From NCBI RefSeq assembly GCF_002902755.1, contig NZ_PPRS01000004.1:1-64000 (forward strand): DNA of 64,000 nt, read 5' to 3'. Positions 20,350 through 28,986 of this stretch are shown one piece after another. The position numbers and the translations under genes were made by a program. The notes below the pieces were generated by a model, which was not told the origin of the DNA, did no database searches, and saw nothing but the letters and a program-made list of their open reading frames with translations. The stretch comes from Mammaliicoccus lentus. Lineage in GTDB: Bacteria > Bacillota > Bacilli > Staphylococcales > Staphylococcaceae. How positions within the stretch are numbered: position 1 is the stretch's first letter; each line of letters starts with the position of its first letter.

Positions 20350-20967
20350 ATGCATGATACAATTAAAGAGAATCAAACTTTAAACTGGATTCAAACAATT
20401 CAAAGAGGCCAAGTCGATTGCTTTAATCAATTATTGGAAGTTTATGATCAAGATATAATGAAACGAATTAAAATGCTTAATATATCTAAAGAAGATTGTG
20501 AAGATATCGCACAGATAGTGAGATATAAATTGTATAAACAAGTGCTAACTTATGATATAGAGCAACCACAACCTTTTTCTCATTGTGTTAACGACATTAT
20601 TAAAGATGCTAAAATAGATTTTATACGTAAAGCCACAAGTGAAAAGGAACAGTTTCATACAAAAATGCTCACAATTGATAGATCAAATAAATACGAAGTA
20701 GATTATTTAATTGATAAAGTTGTAGATAATAAACATCACTCATTTGAAGATATGATAATATTTAATCATTTTTGTTCGTCATTTATAAAAGAAATAGGGT
20801 TAAATGCTTTTGAATCTCGGATTGTAAACTGTACGATGCAAGGGAAAAGTAAAAAAGAAATATCGAAAGAGCTTAATGTACCTATCAAACACATATACAA
20901 TGCACAATACCGGCTAAAAAATAGATTAAATAAGCAAGAAATCGTTTCTGTGTTGTTTGACAACTAG
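20350..20967 (+). CDS. sigH: Sigma factor H (alternative sigma factor)
   Basis: 205 residues. It is placed as SigH by position, between rae1 and rpmG-secE-nusG, as in Bacillus and S. aureus. A region 2-like part (about residues 30-80, with DCEDIAQIVRYKLYKQ) and a C-terminal helix-turn-helix region 4 (GKSKKEISKELNVPIKHIYNAQYRLKN is one stretch of it) are visible. In staphylococci it drives competence and prophage genes and is usually silent. The ATG at 20350 has AAGGA nine bases upstream. The frame stays open to a GTG at 20317, which has no ribosome site. Sequence conservation of this protein is low, as usual for SigH. Confidence 0.82.
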   Translation: MHDTIKENQTLNWIQTIQRGQVDCFNQLLEVYDQDIMKRIKMLNISKEDCEDIAQIVRYKLYKQVLTYDIEQPQPFSHCVNDIIKDAKIDFIRKATSEKEQFHTKMLTIDRSNKYEVDYLIDKVVDNKHHSFEDMIIFNHFCSSFIKEIGLNAFESRIVNCTMQGKSKKEISKELNVPIKHIYNAQYRLKNRLNKQEIVSVLFDN

Positions 20968-21017
20968 GTGTTTTGTTTTGTATATTAATCTAGGATTAGA
21001 ATGAATAAGGTGAGAAT

Positions 21018-21158
21018 ATGAGAAAAGTCCCTTTAAATTGCGAAAAATGCGGAGCGAGAAATTATACAGTCCCTAAGAAAGAAACAGATAAACGATTAGA
21101 GCTAAAAAAGTTTTGTAAAACTTGTAATACGCATACATTGCATAAAGAATCCATATAA
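21018..21158 (+). CDS. rpmG: Ribosomal protein L33 (zinc-ribbon type)
   Basis: 46 residues, [18 protein letters not shown] at the start. Two CxxC pairs (C8/C11 and C33/C36) make the zinc-binding form of bL33. AAGGTGAG stands before the ATG. It lies between sigH and secE, the usual place for an extra L33 copy in Firmicutes. Confidence 0.93.
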   Translation: MRKVPLNCEKCGARNYTVPKKETDKRLELKKFCKTCNTHTLHKESI

Positions 21159-21171
21159 AGGAGGAAAATCA

Positions 21172-21351
21172 ATGGCTAAAAAAGAAAACTTCTTTCAAGG
21201 CGTAAAATCAGAAATGCAAAAAACAAGTTGGCCGACTGGCAAAGAACTTGTTAAATATACAACAGTAGTAGTATGTACTGTAATCTTCTTCTTAATCTTT
21301 TTCTACGCATTAGATTTAGGAATTACAGAGTTAATTAATTTGATTAAATAG
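21172..21351 (+). CDS. secE: SecE, preprotein translocase subunit
   Basis: 59 residues. A single-span SecE: an amphipathic N-terminal part with the conserved [10 protein letters not shown] (17-26), then one membrane helix (about 31-50). It clamps the two halves of SecY in the SecYEG channel. AAAGGAGG precedes the ATG by about seven bases. The next gene, nusG, begins 15 bases after the stop. Confidence 0.96.
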   Translation: MAKKENFFQGVKSEMQKTSWPTGKELVKYTTVVVCTVIFFLIFFYALDLGITELINLIK

Positions 21352-21365
21352 TAAGGAGTGGCAAA

Positions 21366-21914
21366 ATGTCAGAAGATATAGGCGCTAAACGTTGGTACGC
21401 AGTGCACACTTATTCAGGTTACGAAAATAAAGTGAAAACAAACCTTGAGAAACGTGTCGAAACAATGAACATGGAAGAACAGATCTTTAGAGTTGTAATC
21501 CCTGAAGAAGAAGAAACATCAATTAAAGATGGTAAAGCTAAGACACAACTTAAGAAAACATTCCCTGGTTATGTATTAGTAGAATTAATTATGACCGACG
21601 AATCTTGGTATATTGTCAGAAATACGCCAGGTGTAACTGGCTTTGTTGGGTCAGCTGGCGCAGGTTCTAAGCCAAATCCTTTATTACCAGATGAAGCTAA
21701 ATTCATTTTGAAACAGATGGGTATGTCTGAAAAAACCGTCGACGTAGAAGTAGAATTAGGAGAACAAGTTCGCGTTACAAGTGGACCATTTACGAACCAA
21801 ATTGGTGAAATAAAAGAGATAGATGTTGAAAAGTATAAATTAACAGTACTTGTTGACATGTTCGGCAGAGAAACACCTGTTGAAGTAGAATTTGACCAAA
21901 TTGAAAAGTTGTAA
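21366..21914 (+). CDS. nusG: NusG, transcription elongation factor
   Basis: 182 residues. The N-terminal NGN domain starts with KRWYAVHTYSGYENKVK and binds the RNA polymerase clamp. The C-terminal KOW domain (about 125-180, GEQVRVTSGPFTNQIGEI) binds partner factors or S10. AGGAGTGGC stands before the ATG. It is co-directional with secE, and the rplK promoter follows right after the stop. Confidence 0.97.
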   Translation: MSEDIGAKRWYAVHTYSGYENKVKTNLEKRVETMNMEEQIFRVVIPEEEETSIKDGKAKTQLKKTFPGYVLVELIMTDESWYIVRNTPGVTGFVGSAGAGSKPNPLLPDEAKFILKQMGMSEKTVDVEVELGEQVRVTSGPFTNQIGEIKEIDVEKYKLTVLVDMFGRETPVEVEFDQIEKL

Positions 21915-21922
21915 AAAAACAC

Positions 21923-22035
21923 TTGAAAATTAATTATTTCAATGTTATTATTTAAAGGTCGCGCTCGGACTATGCGCAACCATTTCATTAGGAAATGAAG
22001 AGTGGGAGGGTAAAATATCATTACCCCATGACCAC
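21923..22035 (+). promoter_or_regulatory. rplKA promoter and L1-type leader element
   Basis: The -35 TTGAAA (21923-21928) and -10 TATTAT (21946-21951) are 17 bases apart. In the leader, GTGG (22002-22005) pairs with CCAC (22032-22035), enclosing GAGGGTAA/TTACCC. The motif GTGGGAGG recurs before rplA at 22555. L1 is known to repress its own operon by binding a leader that mimics its 23S site, and this is the best candidate here. The promoter call is stronger than the L1-site call. Confidence 0.65.
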
Positions 22036-22061
22036 ATCACGATATCAAGGAGGTGCACATC

Positions 22062-22484
22062 GTGGCTAAAAAAGTAATCAAAGTAGTTAAATTGCAAATA
22101 CCTGCAGGTAAAGCAAACCCAGCACCACCAGTTGGTCCTGCATTAGGTCAAGCCGGTGTGAATATTATGGGATTCTGTAAAGAATTCAACGCTCGTACAC
22201 AAGAGCAAGCAGGTTTAATCATTCCAGTTGAAATTACAGTATTTGAAGATCGTTCATTTACTTTCATCACTAAGACACCACCTGCAGCAGTATTACTTAA
22301 AAAAGCAGCTAAAGTAGAAAAAGGTTCTGGTGAACCTAACAAATCTAAAGTTGCTACAGTAACTCAAGACCAAGTACGTGAAATTGCTAACACTAAAATG
22401 CCTGACTTAAACGCAGCATCTGAAGAAGCAGCAATCCGTATCGTTGAAGGTACTGCACGCAGCATGGGAATTGTCGTAGAATAA
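22062..22484 (+). CDS. rplK: Ribosomal protein L11
   Basis: 140 residues. uL11 sits at the GTPase-associated centre of the 50S subunit. The proline-rich N-terminal part [20 protein letters not shown] is the family signature, including residues where thiostrepton resistance can arise. The start is GTG at 22062 with AAGGAGGTG just upstream. A GTG three codons earlier lies inside that ribosome site. Confidence 0.97.
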   Translation: MAKKVIKVVKLQIPAGKANPAPPVGPALGQAGVNIMGFCKEFNARTQEQAGLIIPVEITVFEDRSFTFITKTPPAAVLLKKAAKVEKGSGEPNKSKVATVTQDQVREIANTKMPDLNAASEEAAIRIVEGTARSMGIVVE

Positions 22485-22554
22485 TTGAGATTTTAAAGTT
22501 TAAGCAGGCGGCTAATTCGCTGTCTGCTATTGCATTGTCTAATAGACGATGCAC

Positions 22555-22582
22555 GTGGGAGGTAACATTCCGCTAAAACCAC
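22555..22582 (+). promoter_or_regulatory. Second L1-type motif before rplA
   Basis: GTGGGAGG at 22555-22562 with CCAC at 22579-22582 repeats the leader motif seen before rplK. It lies in the rplK-rplA gap, just upstream of the rplA ribosome site, where L1 binding could block translation of rplA itself. Confidence 0.45.
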
Positions 22583-22599
22583 TAAAGGAGGAAAACAAA

Positions 22600-23292
22600 A
22601 TGGCTAAAAAAGGTAAAAAGTATCAAGAAGCAATTGCTAAAGTTGATCGTTCTTCATTATACTCAGTAGAAGAAGCTATGAAATTAGCAAAAGAAACAAG
22701 CACTGTAAACTTTGATGCTTCTGTAGAAGTTGCATTTCGTTTAGGCATTGATACTCGTAAAAACGACCAACAAATCCGTGGAGCAGTAGTATTACCACAC
22801 GGAACTGGTAAAACACAACGAGTATTAGTATTCGCTAAAGGCGATAAAATCAAAGAAGCAGAAGAAGCTGGAGCAGACTATGTAGGTGAAGAATACATCA
22901 GCAAAATCAACGATGGTTGGTTTGAATTTGATGTTATTGTTGCAACACCTGACATGATGGGTGAAGTTGGTAAACTTGGTCGCGTATTAGGACCTAAAGG
23001 TTTAATGCCAAACCCTAAAACTGGTACAGTTACAATGGATATCAAAAAAGCAGTCGAAGAAATTAAAGCAGGTAAAGTAGAATACCGTGCTGAAAAATCT
23101 GGTATTGTTCATGCTTCTATTGGTAAAGTATCATTCGATGAGCAGAAGTTAGTTGATAACTTCAAAACTATCCAAGATACATTAACAAAAGCTAAACCAT
23201 CATCTTCTAAAGGTACTTATTTCAAGTCTGTTGCTGTAACAACAACAATGGGCCCTGGTATCAAAGTAGATACTTCAAACTTTAAATTATAA
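22600..23292 (+). CDS. rplA: Ribosomal protein L1
   Basis: 230 residues. uL1 forms the L1 stalk near the E site and is also the translational repressor of its own operon. The signature [20 protein letters not shown] is present. The ATG at 22600 has AAAGGAGG seven bases upstream. The open frame extends upstream to 22549 only through the putative L1-binding leader, so I excluded that part. Confidence 0.97.
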   Translation: MAKKGKKYQEAIAKVDRSSLYSVEEAMKLAKETSTVNFDASVEVAFRLGIDTRKNDQQIRGAVVLPHGTGKTQRVLVFAKGDKIKEAEEAGADYVGEEYISKINDGWFEFDVIVATPDMMGEVGKLGRVLGPKGLMPNPKTGTVTMDIKKAVEEIKAGKVEYRAEKSGIVHASIGKVSFDEQKLVDNFKTIQDTLTKAKPSSSKGTYFKSVAVTTTMGPGIKVDTSNFKL

Positions 23293-23305
23293 TAATAAAA
23301 ATATA

Positions 23306-23334
23306 TTGACTTCACATCTGAAACGCGTTATAGT
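23306..23334 (+). promoter_or_regulatory. rplJL promoter
   Basis: TTGACT (23306-23311) and TATAGT (23329-23334) with a 17-base spacer lie 14 bases after the rplA stop. This gives rplJL a promoter of its own, ahead of the L10 leader. Confidence 0.85.
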
Positions 23335-23344
23335 TTTGAATGTG

Positions 23345-23469
23345 TAATATTTAACCTAAGACAGTAGGAGTTCGTTTTTGGAACTTAAAAGGCTATCCTA
23401 CCGAGGCTTAAATTGACTTGAACGTATAAATTTCAAGCACTTTTTGCCGTGGGTAAAAAGTGCTTTTTT
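23345..23469 (+). promoter_or_regulatory. L10 (rplJL) autoregulatory leader with attenuator
   Basis: CAGTAGGAG pairs with TATCCTACCG, and the conserved TCCTACCGAGG sequence of Firmicute L10 leaders is present. It is followed by a terminator, AAGCACTTTTT (23435-23445) paired with AAAAAGTGCTT (23455-23465), plus a T run to 23469. L10-L12 complex binding to this leader is the known control in Bacillus-type leaders. The attenuator suggests premature termination when L10 is in excess. Confidence 0.75.
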
Positions 23470-23521
23470 GTTGAGATACCTCATCATAAAAGCACGATAT
23501 AAATACTATGGAGGTGTAGAG

Positions 23522-24028
23522 ATGTCTAATTCAAAAATCGTTGAAATCAAACAACAAAAAGTTGATGCTATTGCTGAACAATTAAAAAACTCAGTTTCAA
23601 CAATTATTGTAGATTACCGTGGTTTATCAGTTGCGCAAGTTACAGAGTTACGTCAACAATTACGTGAAGCTGGTCTTGAATATAAAGTATACAAAAATAC
23701 TTTAGTTCGTCGTGCTGCTGAAGCTGCTGGAATCGAAGGTTTAGAAGAATTCTTAACTGGTCCTAACGCAATTGCTTTCTCAAATGAAGAAGTTGTTGCA
23801 CCAGCAAAAATTCTTGCTGACTTCGCTAAACAAAACGAAGCATTAGAAATCAAAGCAGGTGTTATTGAAGGAAGCGTAGTAAGTGCAGAACAAGTTAACA
23901 CTATCGGTTCATTACCATCAAAAGACGGTCTTGTATCTATGTTACTATCTGTATTACAAGCTCCAGTTCGTAACTTTGCTTACGCAGTTAAAGCTGTTGG
24001 AGAACAAAAAGAAGAAAGTGCTGAATAA
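23522..24028 (+). CDS. rplJ: Ribosomal protein L10
   Basis: 168 residues. uL10 is the base of the L7/L12 stalk: the N-terminal domain binds 23S rRNA with L11 ([20 protein letters not shown] is one conserved part) and the C-terminal helix holds L12 dimers. The ATG at 23522 has GGAGGTG upstream. The open frame reaches back to 23444 through the attenuator, which is not coding. rplL follows 42 bases later. Confidence 0.97.
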   Translation: MSNSKIVEIKQQKVDAIAEQLKNSVSTIIVDYRGLSVAQVTELRQQLREAGLEYKVYKNTLVRRAAEAAGIEGLEEFLTGPNAIAFSNEEVVAPAKILADFAKQNEALEIKAGVIEGSVVSAEQVNTIGSLPSKDGLVSMLLSVLQAPVRNFAYAVKAVGEQKEESAE

Positions 24029-24070
24029 TATCAGTACAAAATAAAAATTAATTATTGGAGGAAATATATC

Positions 24071-24433
24071 ATGTCTAATGAAAAAATTATCGAATCAATT
24101 AAAGAAATGTCAGTATTAGAATTAAACGACTTAGTTAAAGCTATTGAAGAAGAATTTGGTGTAACAGCAGCAGCTCCTGTAGCAGCAGCTGGCGCAGCTG
24201 GTGGAGAAGCAGAAGCTGAACAAACTGAATTCAACGTTGAATTAACTGCAGCTGGAGATTCAAAAATTAAAGTTGTTAAAGCAGTTAAAGAAGTAACTGG
24301 TTTAGGCTTAAAAGAAGCTAAAGAAATCGTAGATAACGCTCCTAAAGTTGTTAAAGAAGGATTATCTAAAGAAGACGCTGAAGCTCTAAAAGAAAAATTA
24401 GAAGAACTTGGCGCATCTGTAGAATTAAAATAA
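24071..24433 (+). CDS. rplL: Ribosomal protein L7/L12
   Basis: 120 residues. N-terminal dimerisation helices (1-30), an alanine/glycine-rich hinge ([18 protein letters not shown], about residues 35-52), and a C-terminal domain with [19 protein letters not shown] that recruits translational GTPases. TTGGAGGAAA precedes the ATG. A strong terminator follows, separating it from rsmC and rpoB, although some read-through is normal for this locus in Firmicutes. Confidence 0.97.
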   Translation: MSNEKIIESIKEMSVLELNDLVKAIEEEFGVTAAAPVAAAGAAGGEAEAEQTEFNVELTAAGDSKIKVVKAVKEVTGLGLKEAKEIVDNAPKVVKEGLSKEDAEALKEKLEELGASVELK

Positions 24434-24448
24434 TTTCTGTATTAAATC

Positions 24449-24483
24449 AAAAACCCGTTATTATCATGATAACGGGTTTTTCT
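24449..24483 (+). terminator. Terminator after rplL
   Basis: AAACCCGTTAT pairs with ATAACGGGTTT (24451-24461 / 24468-24478) around a short TATCATG-containing loop, and is followed by T residues. A clear intrinsic terminator. Confidence 0.9.
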
Positions 24484-24515
24484 TTACTCATTAAATGTAT
24501 TAAAGAGGTGGCATA

Positions 24516-25125
24516 ATGAGTCATTATTATGATAATGATCCAAATGTGAAATCGGAAAGAAAACCTTTCGATTATCGCTATCGTGACATCAAACTCTCTC
24601 TTCAGACAGATCATGGCGTTTTTTTCAAAAGGAAAAATTGATTTTGGATCTGATTTATTGATTACTACATTTTTAAATTTAAATCCCCCAGGACCTAAAA
24701 AGAAAATATTAGACGTAGGCTGTGGATACGGACCTATTGGATTAACTTGTGCTAAAGTGCTACCACATAGTGAAGTAACGATGGTGGATGTAAATGAAAG
24801 GGCATTAGAATTGGCGAAAGATAATCGAAACTCAAATCAAATTAATAATGCCGAAATACAACAAAGCGATTGTATAGATGGTGTTATAGATTTACAATTT
24901 GATTTCGTACTAACTAATCCGCCGATTAGAGCTGGTAAAAATGTTGTACATCGAATATTTGAACAAAGTGATCAAGTTTTAACACACGGAGGAGAACTTT
25001 GGGTAGTCATTCAAAAGAAACAAGGTATGCCTTCTGCAAAAGAAAAAATGCAAAATATTTTTGGCAATGCAGAAATTATAGAAAAAAGCAAGGGTTATTA
25101 CATTTTAAAAAGTGTAAAAGCTTGA
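24516..25125 (+). pseudogene. rsmC: RsmC-like 16S rRNA methyltransferase, frameshifted in a T7 run
   Basis: The gene starts at ATG 24516 (ribosome site AGAGGTG) and reads MSHYYDNDPNVKSERK through residue 37, then hits a T7 run (24619-24625). With six T residues it would read HGVFSKGKIDFGSDLL, as in staphylococcal homologues, and give exactly 202 residues. With seven T it runs into a stop within a few codons. The rest of the protein is intact in the other frame: SAM-binding ILDVGCGYGPIGL and the catalytic motif FVLTNPPIRAGK. The enzyme would methylate a guanine in 16S rRNA. A mutation, slippage that partly restores the frame, or a homopolymer sequencing error are all possible. The conserved second half suggests the break is recent. 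Confidence 0.85.
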
Positions 25126-25302
25126 TTTTGCTATTTTGTTCTGATATAGTAATAGAATGTTAAAAAATTATATTCAATAAGTGTGTACTTTTGCGTCGCC
25201 CTTAATTGAATGTTAGAAATAAGTCGTACGAAATAGAAAATGGAATCATTGACTTTCCGTTTTCTTTTTGTCTTATTATCTTTGTTTTGTAAGACGCAAA
25301 GT
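25122..25302 (+). promoter_or_regulatory. rpoBC promoter and structured leader with attenuator-like hairpin
   Basis: TTGATT (25122-25127) and TATAGT (25145-25150) are 17 bases apart. The leader has GAAAATGGAA (25236-25245) pairing with TTCCGTTTTC (25255-25264) followed by TTTTTG, which looks like an intrinsic terminator 60 bases before rpoB. An outer stem ACTTTTGCGTC (25187-25197) with GACGCAAAGT (25293-25302) encloses it. Together they suggest attenuation of rpoBC; this is inferred from sequence only. Confidence 0.6.
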
Positions 25303-25332
25303 TATATTCACAATATTTGAGGGGTGAATCTG

Positions 25333-28300
25333 TTGACAGGTCAACTTATCCAGTATGGAAGACATCGTGTTCGTAGAAGTTATGCGAGAATTTCCGAATC
25401 TTTAGAATTACCTAATTTAATCGAGATTCAAACGAAATCATATGAATGGTTTCTTAAAGAAGGTTTACTTGAAATGTTTCGCGACATTTCGCCAATCGAC
25501 GATTTTACAGGTAACTTATCTTTAGAATTCGTAGATTATCGTTTAGGTGAATCAAAGTATGATTTAGAAGAATCTAAAAACCGTGATGCGACTTATTCCG
25601 CGCCATTACGCGTTAAAGTTCGTTTAATTAATAAAGAAACAGGCGAAGTGAAAGATCAAGAAGTATTTATGGGTGATTTCCCATTAATGACTGACACTGG
25701 TACTTTCGTTATTAATGGTGCAGAACGTGTAATTGTATCACAACTTGTACGTTCACCATCCGTATACTTCAACGAAAAAGTTGATAAAAACGGTAAAATT
25801 AGTTATGGAACAACTGTGATTCCTAACCGTGGTGCATGGTTAGAATATGAAACAGACGCTAAAGACGTTCCTTACGTAAGAATTGATAGAACGCGTAAGT
25901 TGCCAATTACAGTATTAGTCCGCGCTTTAGGATTCTCAACGGACCAAGAAATTTTAGATTTACTTGGAGACAATGAATATCTTAGAAACGCTTTAGATAA
26001 GGATAATACTGAAACTACTGATCAAGCATTGCTTGAGATTTATGAGCGTTTGCGTCCGGGAGAACCACCAACAGTAGAAAACGCGAAGAGTTTAATTTAC
26101 TCACGCTTCTTCGACCCAAAACGTTATGATTTAGCGAGTGTCGGTCGTTATAAAATGAACAAAAAGTTACATCTTAAACATCGTTTGTTCAATCAAACAT
26201 TAGCTGAACCTATTGTTGATGTTGAAACAGGTGAAATTGCAGCAGAAGAAGGAACGGTTTTAGACCGTCGTAATTTAGATAAAATTATCGATGTATTAGA
26301 ATCTAATGCTAACATTCAAGTTTATGAATTAAATAGTAGCGTATTAGATGAACCAGTTGAAATTCAATCTGTTAAGATTTATATCCCTGGTGATGAAGAA
26401 AACCGTACGACAACAGTGATTGGTAATGCATTTCCTGATGAAGCAGTTAAATGTATTACGCCAGCAGATATCGTTTCATCATTATCATATTTCTTCAACT
26501 TATTACATGGTGTAGGTTATACAGATGACATTGACCATTTAGGTAACCGTCGTCTACGTTCAGTAGGTGAATTGCTACAAAACCAATTTAGAATTGGTTT
26601 ATCACGTATGGAACGTGTTGTACGTGAACGTATGTCAATTCAAGATACTGATTCAATCACACCACAACAACTTATAAATATACGTCCAGTTATTGCTTCA
26701 ATTAAAGAATTCTTTGGTAGTTCACAATTGTCTCAATTCATGGACCAAGCTAACCCATTAGCTGAGTTAACGCATAAACGTCGTCTATCAGCGCTTGGAC
26801 CCGGCGGTTTAACTCGTGAACGTGCTGGTATGGAAGTACGTGACGTTCACTATTCTCACTATGGTCGTATGTGTCCGATTGAGACACCAGAGGGACCAAA
26901 CATTGGTTTAATCAACTCACTTTCAAGTTATGCTAGAGTTAACGAGTTTGGCTTTATTGAAACACCATATCGTAAAGTTAATATCGAAACTAACCAAGTA
27001 ACAGACAGAATTGATTATCTAACTGCTGATGAAGAAGATAGTTATGTTGTTGCACAAGCAAACTCAGTATTAGATGAAACTGGTAGATTCGTCGACGATG
27101 AAGTTCTTTGTCGTTTCCGTGGTGACAACACTACTAAACCTAAAGAACGTATGGATTACATGGATGTATCTCCTAAACAAGTTGTTTCTGCAGCAACAGC
27201 ATGTATTCCTTTCCTTGAAAACGATGACTCTAACCGTGCACTTATGGGTGCGAACATGCAACGTCAAGCAGTACCTTTAATGAACCCTGAAGCACCATTT
27301 GTTGGAACGGGTATGGAACATGTTACAGCACGTGACTCAGGAGCAGCTATTGTTGCTAAACATAAAGGTAGAGTTGAACATGTTGAATCGAAAGAAATTC
27401 TTGTTAGAAGAATTGTAGAAGAGAATGGTAAAGAAATCGAAACGGAATTAGACCGTTATCCTTTATCTAAATTTAAACGTAGTAACTCTGGAACATGTTA
27501 TAACCAACGTCCAATCGTTGCATATGGTGACATTGTTTCTAAAGGTGAAATTTTAGCTGATGGACCTTCAATGGAACTTGGTGAAATGGCACTAGGTAGA
27601 AACTTAGTAGTTGGATTTATGACTTGGGATGGTTATAACTACGAGGATGCTGTTATCATGAGTGAACGTCTTGTTAAAGATGACGTATATACTTCTATTC
27701 ATGTTGAAGAATATGAATCAGAGGCTCGTGACACTAAATTAGGACCTGAAGAAATCACACGTGATATTCCAAACGTTTCTGATAATGCACTTAAAAACTT
27801 AGACGATCGCGGTATTGTTTATGTTGGTGCTGAAGTTAAAGATGGTGACATTTTAGTAGGTAAAGTAACGCCTAAAGGTGTGACTGAACTAACAGCTGAA
27901 GAAAGATTATTACATGCGATATTTGGTGAGAAAGCACGCGAAGTACGTGATACATCATTACGCGTACCTCATGGTGCTGGCGGTATCGTATTAGACGTTA
28001 AAGTCTTTAATAGAGAAGAAGGCGATGATTCATTATCTCCAGGTGTTAACCAATTAGTTCGTGTTTATATCGTTCAAAAACGTAAAATACACGAAGGGGA
28101 TAAAATGTGTGGTCGTCATGGTAACAAAGGTGTAATTTCACGTATTTTACCTGAAGAAGATATGCCTTACTTACCAGATGGAACACCAATTGACCTTATG
28201 TTAAACCCATTAGGTGTACCTTCTCGTATGAATATCGGACAAGTTTTAGAACTTCATCTAGGTATGGCAGCTAAGAATCTAGGTATTCATGTTGCTTCAC

Positions 28301-28887
28301 CAGTATTTGATGGTGCTAACGATGATGATGTTTGGTCAACTATTGAAGAAGCAGGTATGGCTCGTGACGGTAAAACTGTCTTATACGATGGTCGTACTGG
28401 TGAACCATTTGATAACCGTGTATCTGTAGGTGTTATGTACATGCTTAAACTTGCACACATGGTCGATGATAAATTACACGCACGTTCTACTGGTCCATAC
28501 TCACTTGTAACGCAACAACCATTGGGTGGTAAAGCTCAATTCGGTGGACAACGTTTCGGTGAAATGGAGGTATGGGCACTTGAAGCATATGGTGCTGCGT
28601 ACACATTACAAGAGATTTTAACTTATAAATCTGATGATACTGTAGGTCGTGTAAAAACTTATGAAGCTATCGTAAAAGGCGACAATATCCCTAAACCGGG
28701 TGTCCCTGAATCATTCCGCGTATTAATGAAAGAATTACAGAGTTTAGGACTTGATGTTAAAGTCATGGACGAACATGATAATGAAATCGAAATGCGCGAT
28801 TTAGAGGATGAAGATATGATGGACAAAAAAGTTGATTTAGGTGTTTCACAAGATGCAGCAGTAGAAGGACAACAAGTAACTGAGTAA
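25333..28887 (+). CDS. rpoB: RNA polymerase beta subunit
   Basis: 1184 residues. The catalytic beta subunit of RNA polymerase. The start is TTG at 25333 (TTGACAGGTCAAC), with GAGGGGTG six bases upstream. With it, the rifampicin region falls at S. aureus numbers: S464, Q468, D471, A477, H481 and S486 are all wild type, so rifampicin sensitivity is expected. A GTG three codons earlier is part of the ribosome site. Conserved blocks include [18 protein letters not shown] and [13 protein letters not shown]. It is expressed from the promoter at 25122, and rpoC follows. Confidence 0.97.
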   Translation: MTGQLIQYGRHRVRRSYARISESLELPNLIEIQTKSYEWFLKEGLLEMFRDISPIDDFTGNLSLEFVDYRLGESKYDLEESKNRDATYSAPLRVKVRLINKETGEVKDQEVFMGDFPLMTDTGTFVINGAERVIVSQLVRSPSVYFNEKVDKNGKISYGTTVIPNRGAWLEYETDAKDVPYVRIDRTRKLPITVLVRALGFSTDQEILDLLGDNEYLRNALDKDNTETTDQALLEIYERLRPGEPPTVENAKSLIYSRFFDPKRYDLASVGRYKMNKKLHLKHRLFNQTLAEPIVDVETGEIAAEEGTVLDRRNLDKIIDVLESNANIQVYELNSSVLDEPVEIQSVKIYIPGDEENRTTTVIGNAFPDEAVKCITPADIVSSLSYFFNLLHGVGYTDDIDHLGNRRLRSVGELLQNQFRIGLSRMERVVRERMSIQDTDSITPQQLINIRPVIASIKEFFGSSQLSQFMDQANPLAELTHKRRLSALGPGGLTRERAGMEVRDVHYSHYGRMCPIETPEGPNIGLINSLSSYARVNEFGFIETPYRKVNIETNQVTDRIDYLTADEEDSYVVAQANSVLDETGRFVDDEVLCRFRGDNTTKPKERMDYMDVSPKQVVSAATACIPFLENDDSNRALMGANMQRQAVPLMNPEAPFVGTGMEHVTARDSGAAIVAKHKGRVEHVESKEILVRRIVEENGKEIETELDRYPLSKFKRSNSGTCYNQRPIVAYGDIVSKGEILADGPSMELGEMALGRNLVVGFMTWDGYNYEDAVIMSERLVKDDVYTSIHVEEYESEARDTKLGPEEITRDIPNVSDNALKNLDDRGIVYVGAEVKDGDILVGKVTPKGVTELTAEERLLHAIFGEKAREVRDTSLRVPHGAGGIVLDVKVFNREEGDDSLSPGVNQLVRVYIVQKRKIHEGDKMCGRHGNKGVISRILPEEDMPYLPDGTPIDLMLNPLGVPSRMNIGQVLELHLGMAAKNLGIHVASPVFDGANDDDVWSTIEEAGMARDGKTVLYDGRTGEPFDNRVSVGVMYMLKLAHMVDDKLHARSTGPYSLVTQQPLGGKAQFGGQRFGEMEVWALEAYGAAYTLQEILTYKSDDTVGRVKTYEAIVKGDNIPKPGVPESFRVLMKELQSLGLDVKVMDEHDNEIEMRDLEDEDMMDKKVDLGVSQDAAVEGQQVTE

Positions 28888-28986
28888 AAGTTAATCAAGC
28901 GCATTTGGTAATACATTTGCGCTTTCATTTGTTACACATTATCAATCAACCGGCACAACTAATTTAATTTGAAGGAGGTAGGCTCC

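Noticed and set aside
21569-22021. 150-codon minus-strand frame over nusG and the rplK leader
   Set aside because: It covers nusG and a promoter region in reverse, with no ribosome site or domain.
24052-24234. 60-codon minus-strand frame over rplL
   Set aside because: Alanine/serine repeats here are the reverse of the L7/L12 hinge; it is a shadow.
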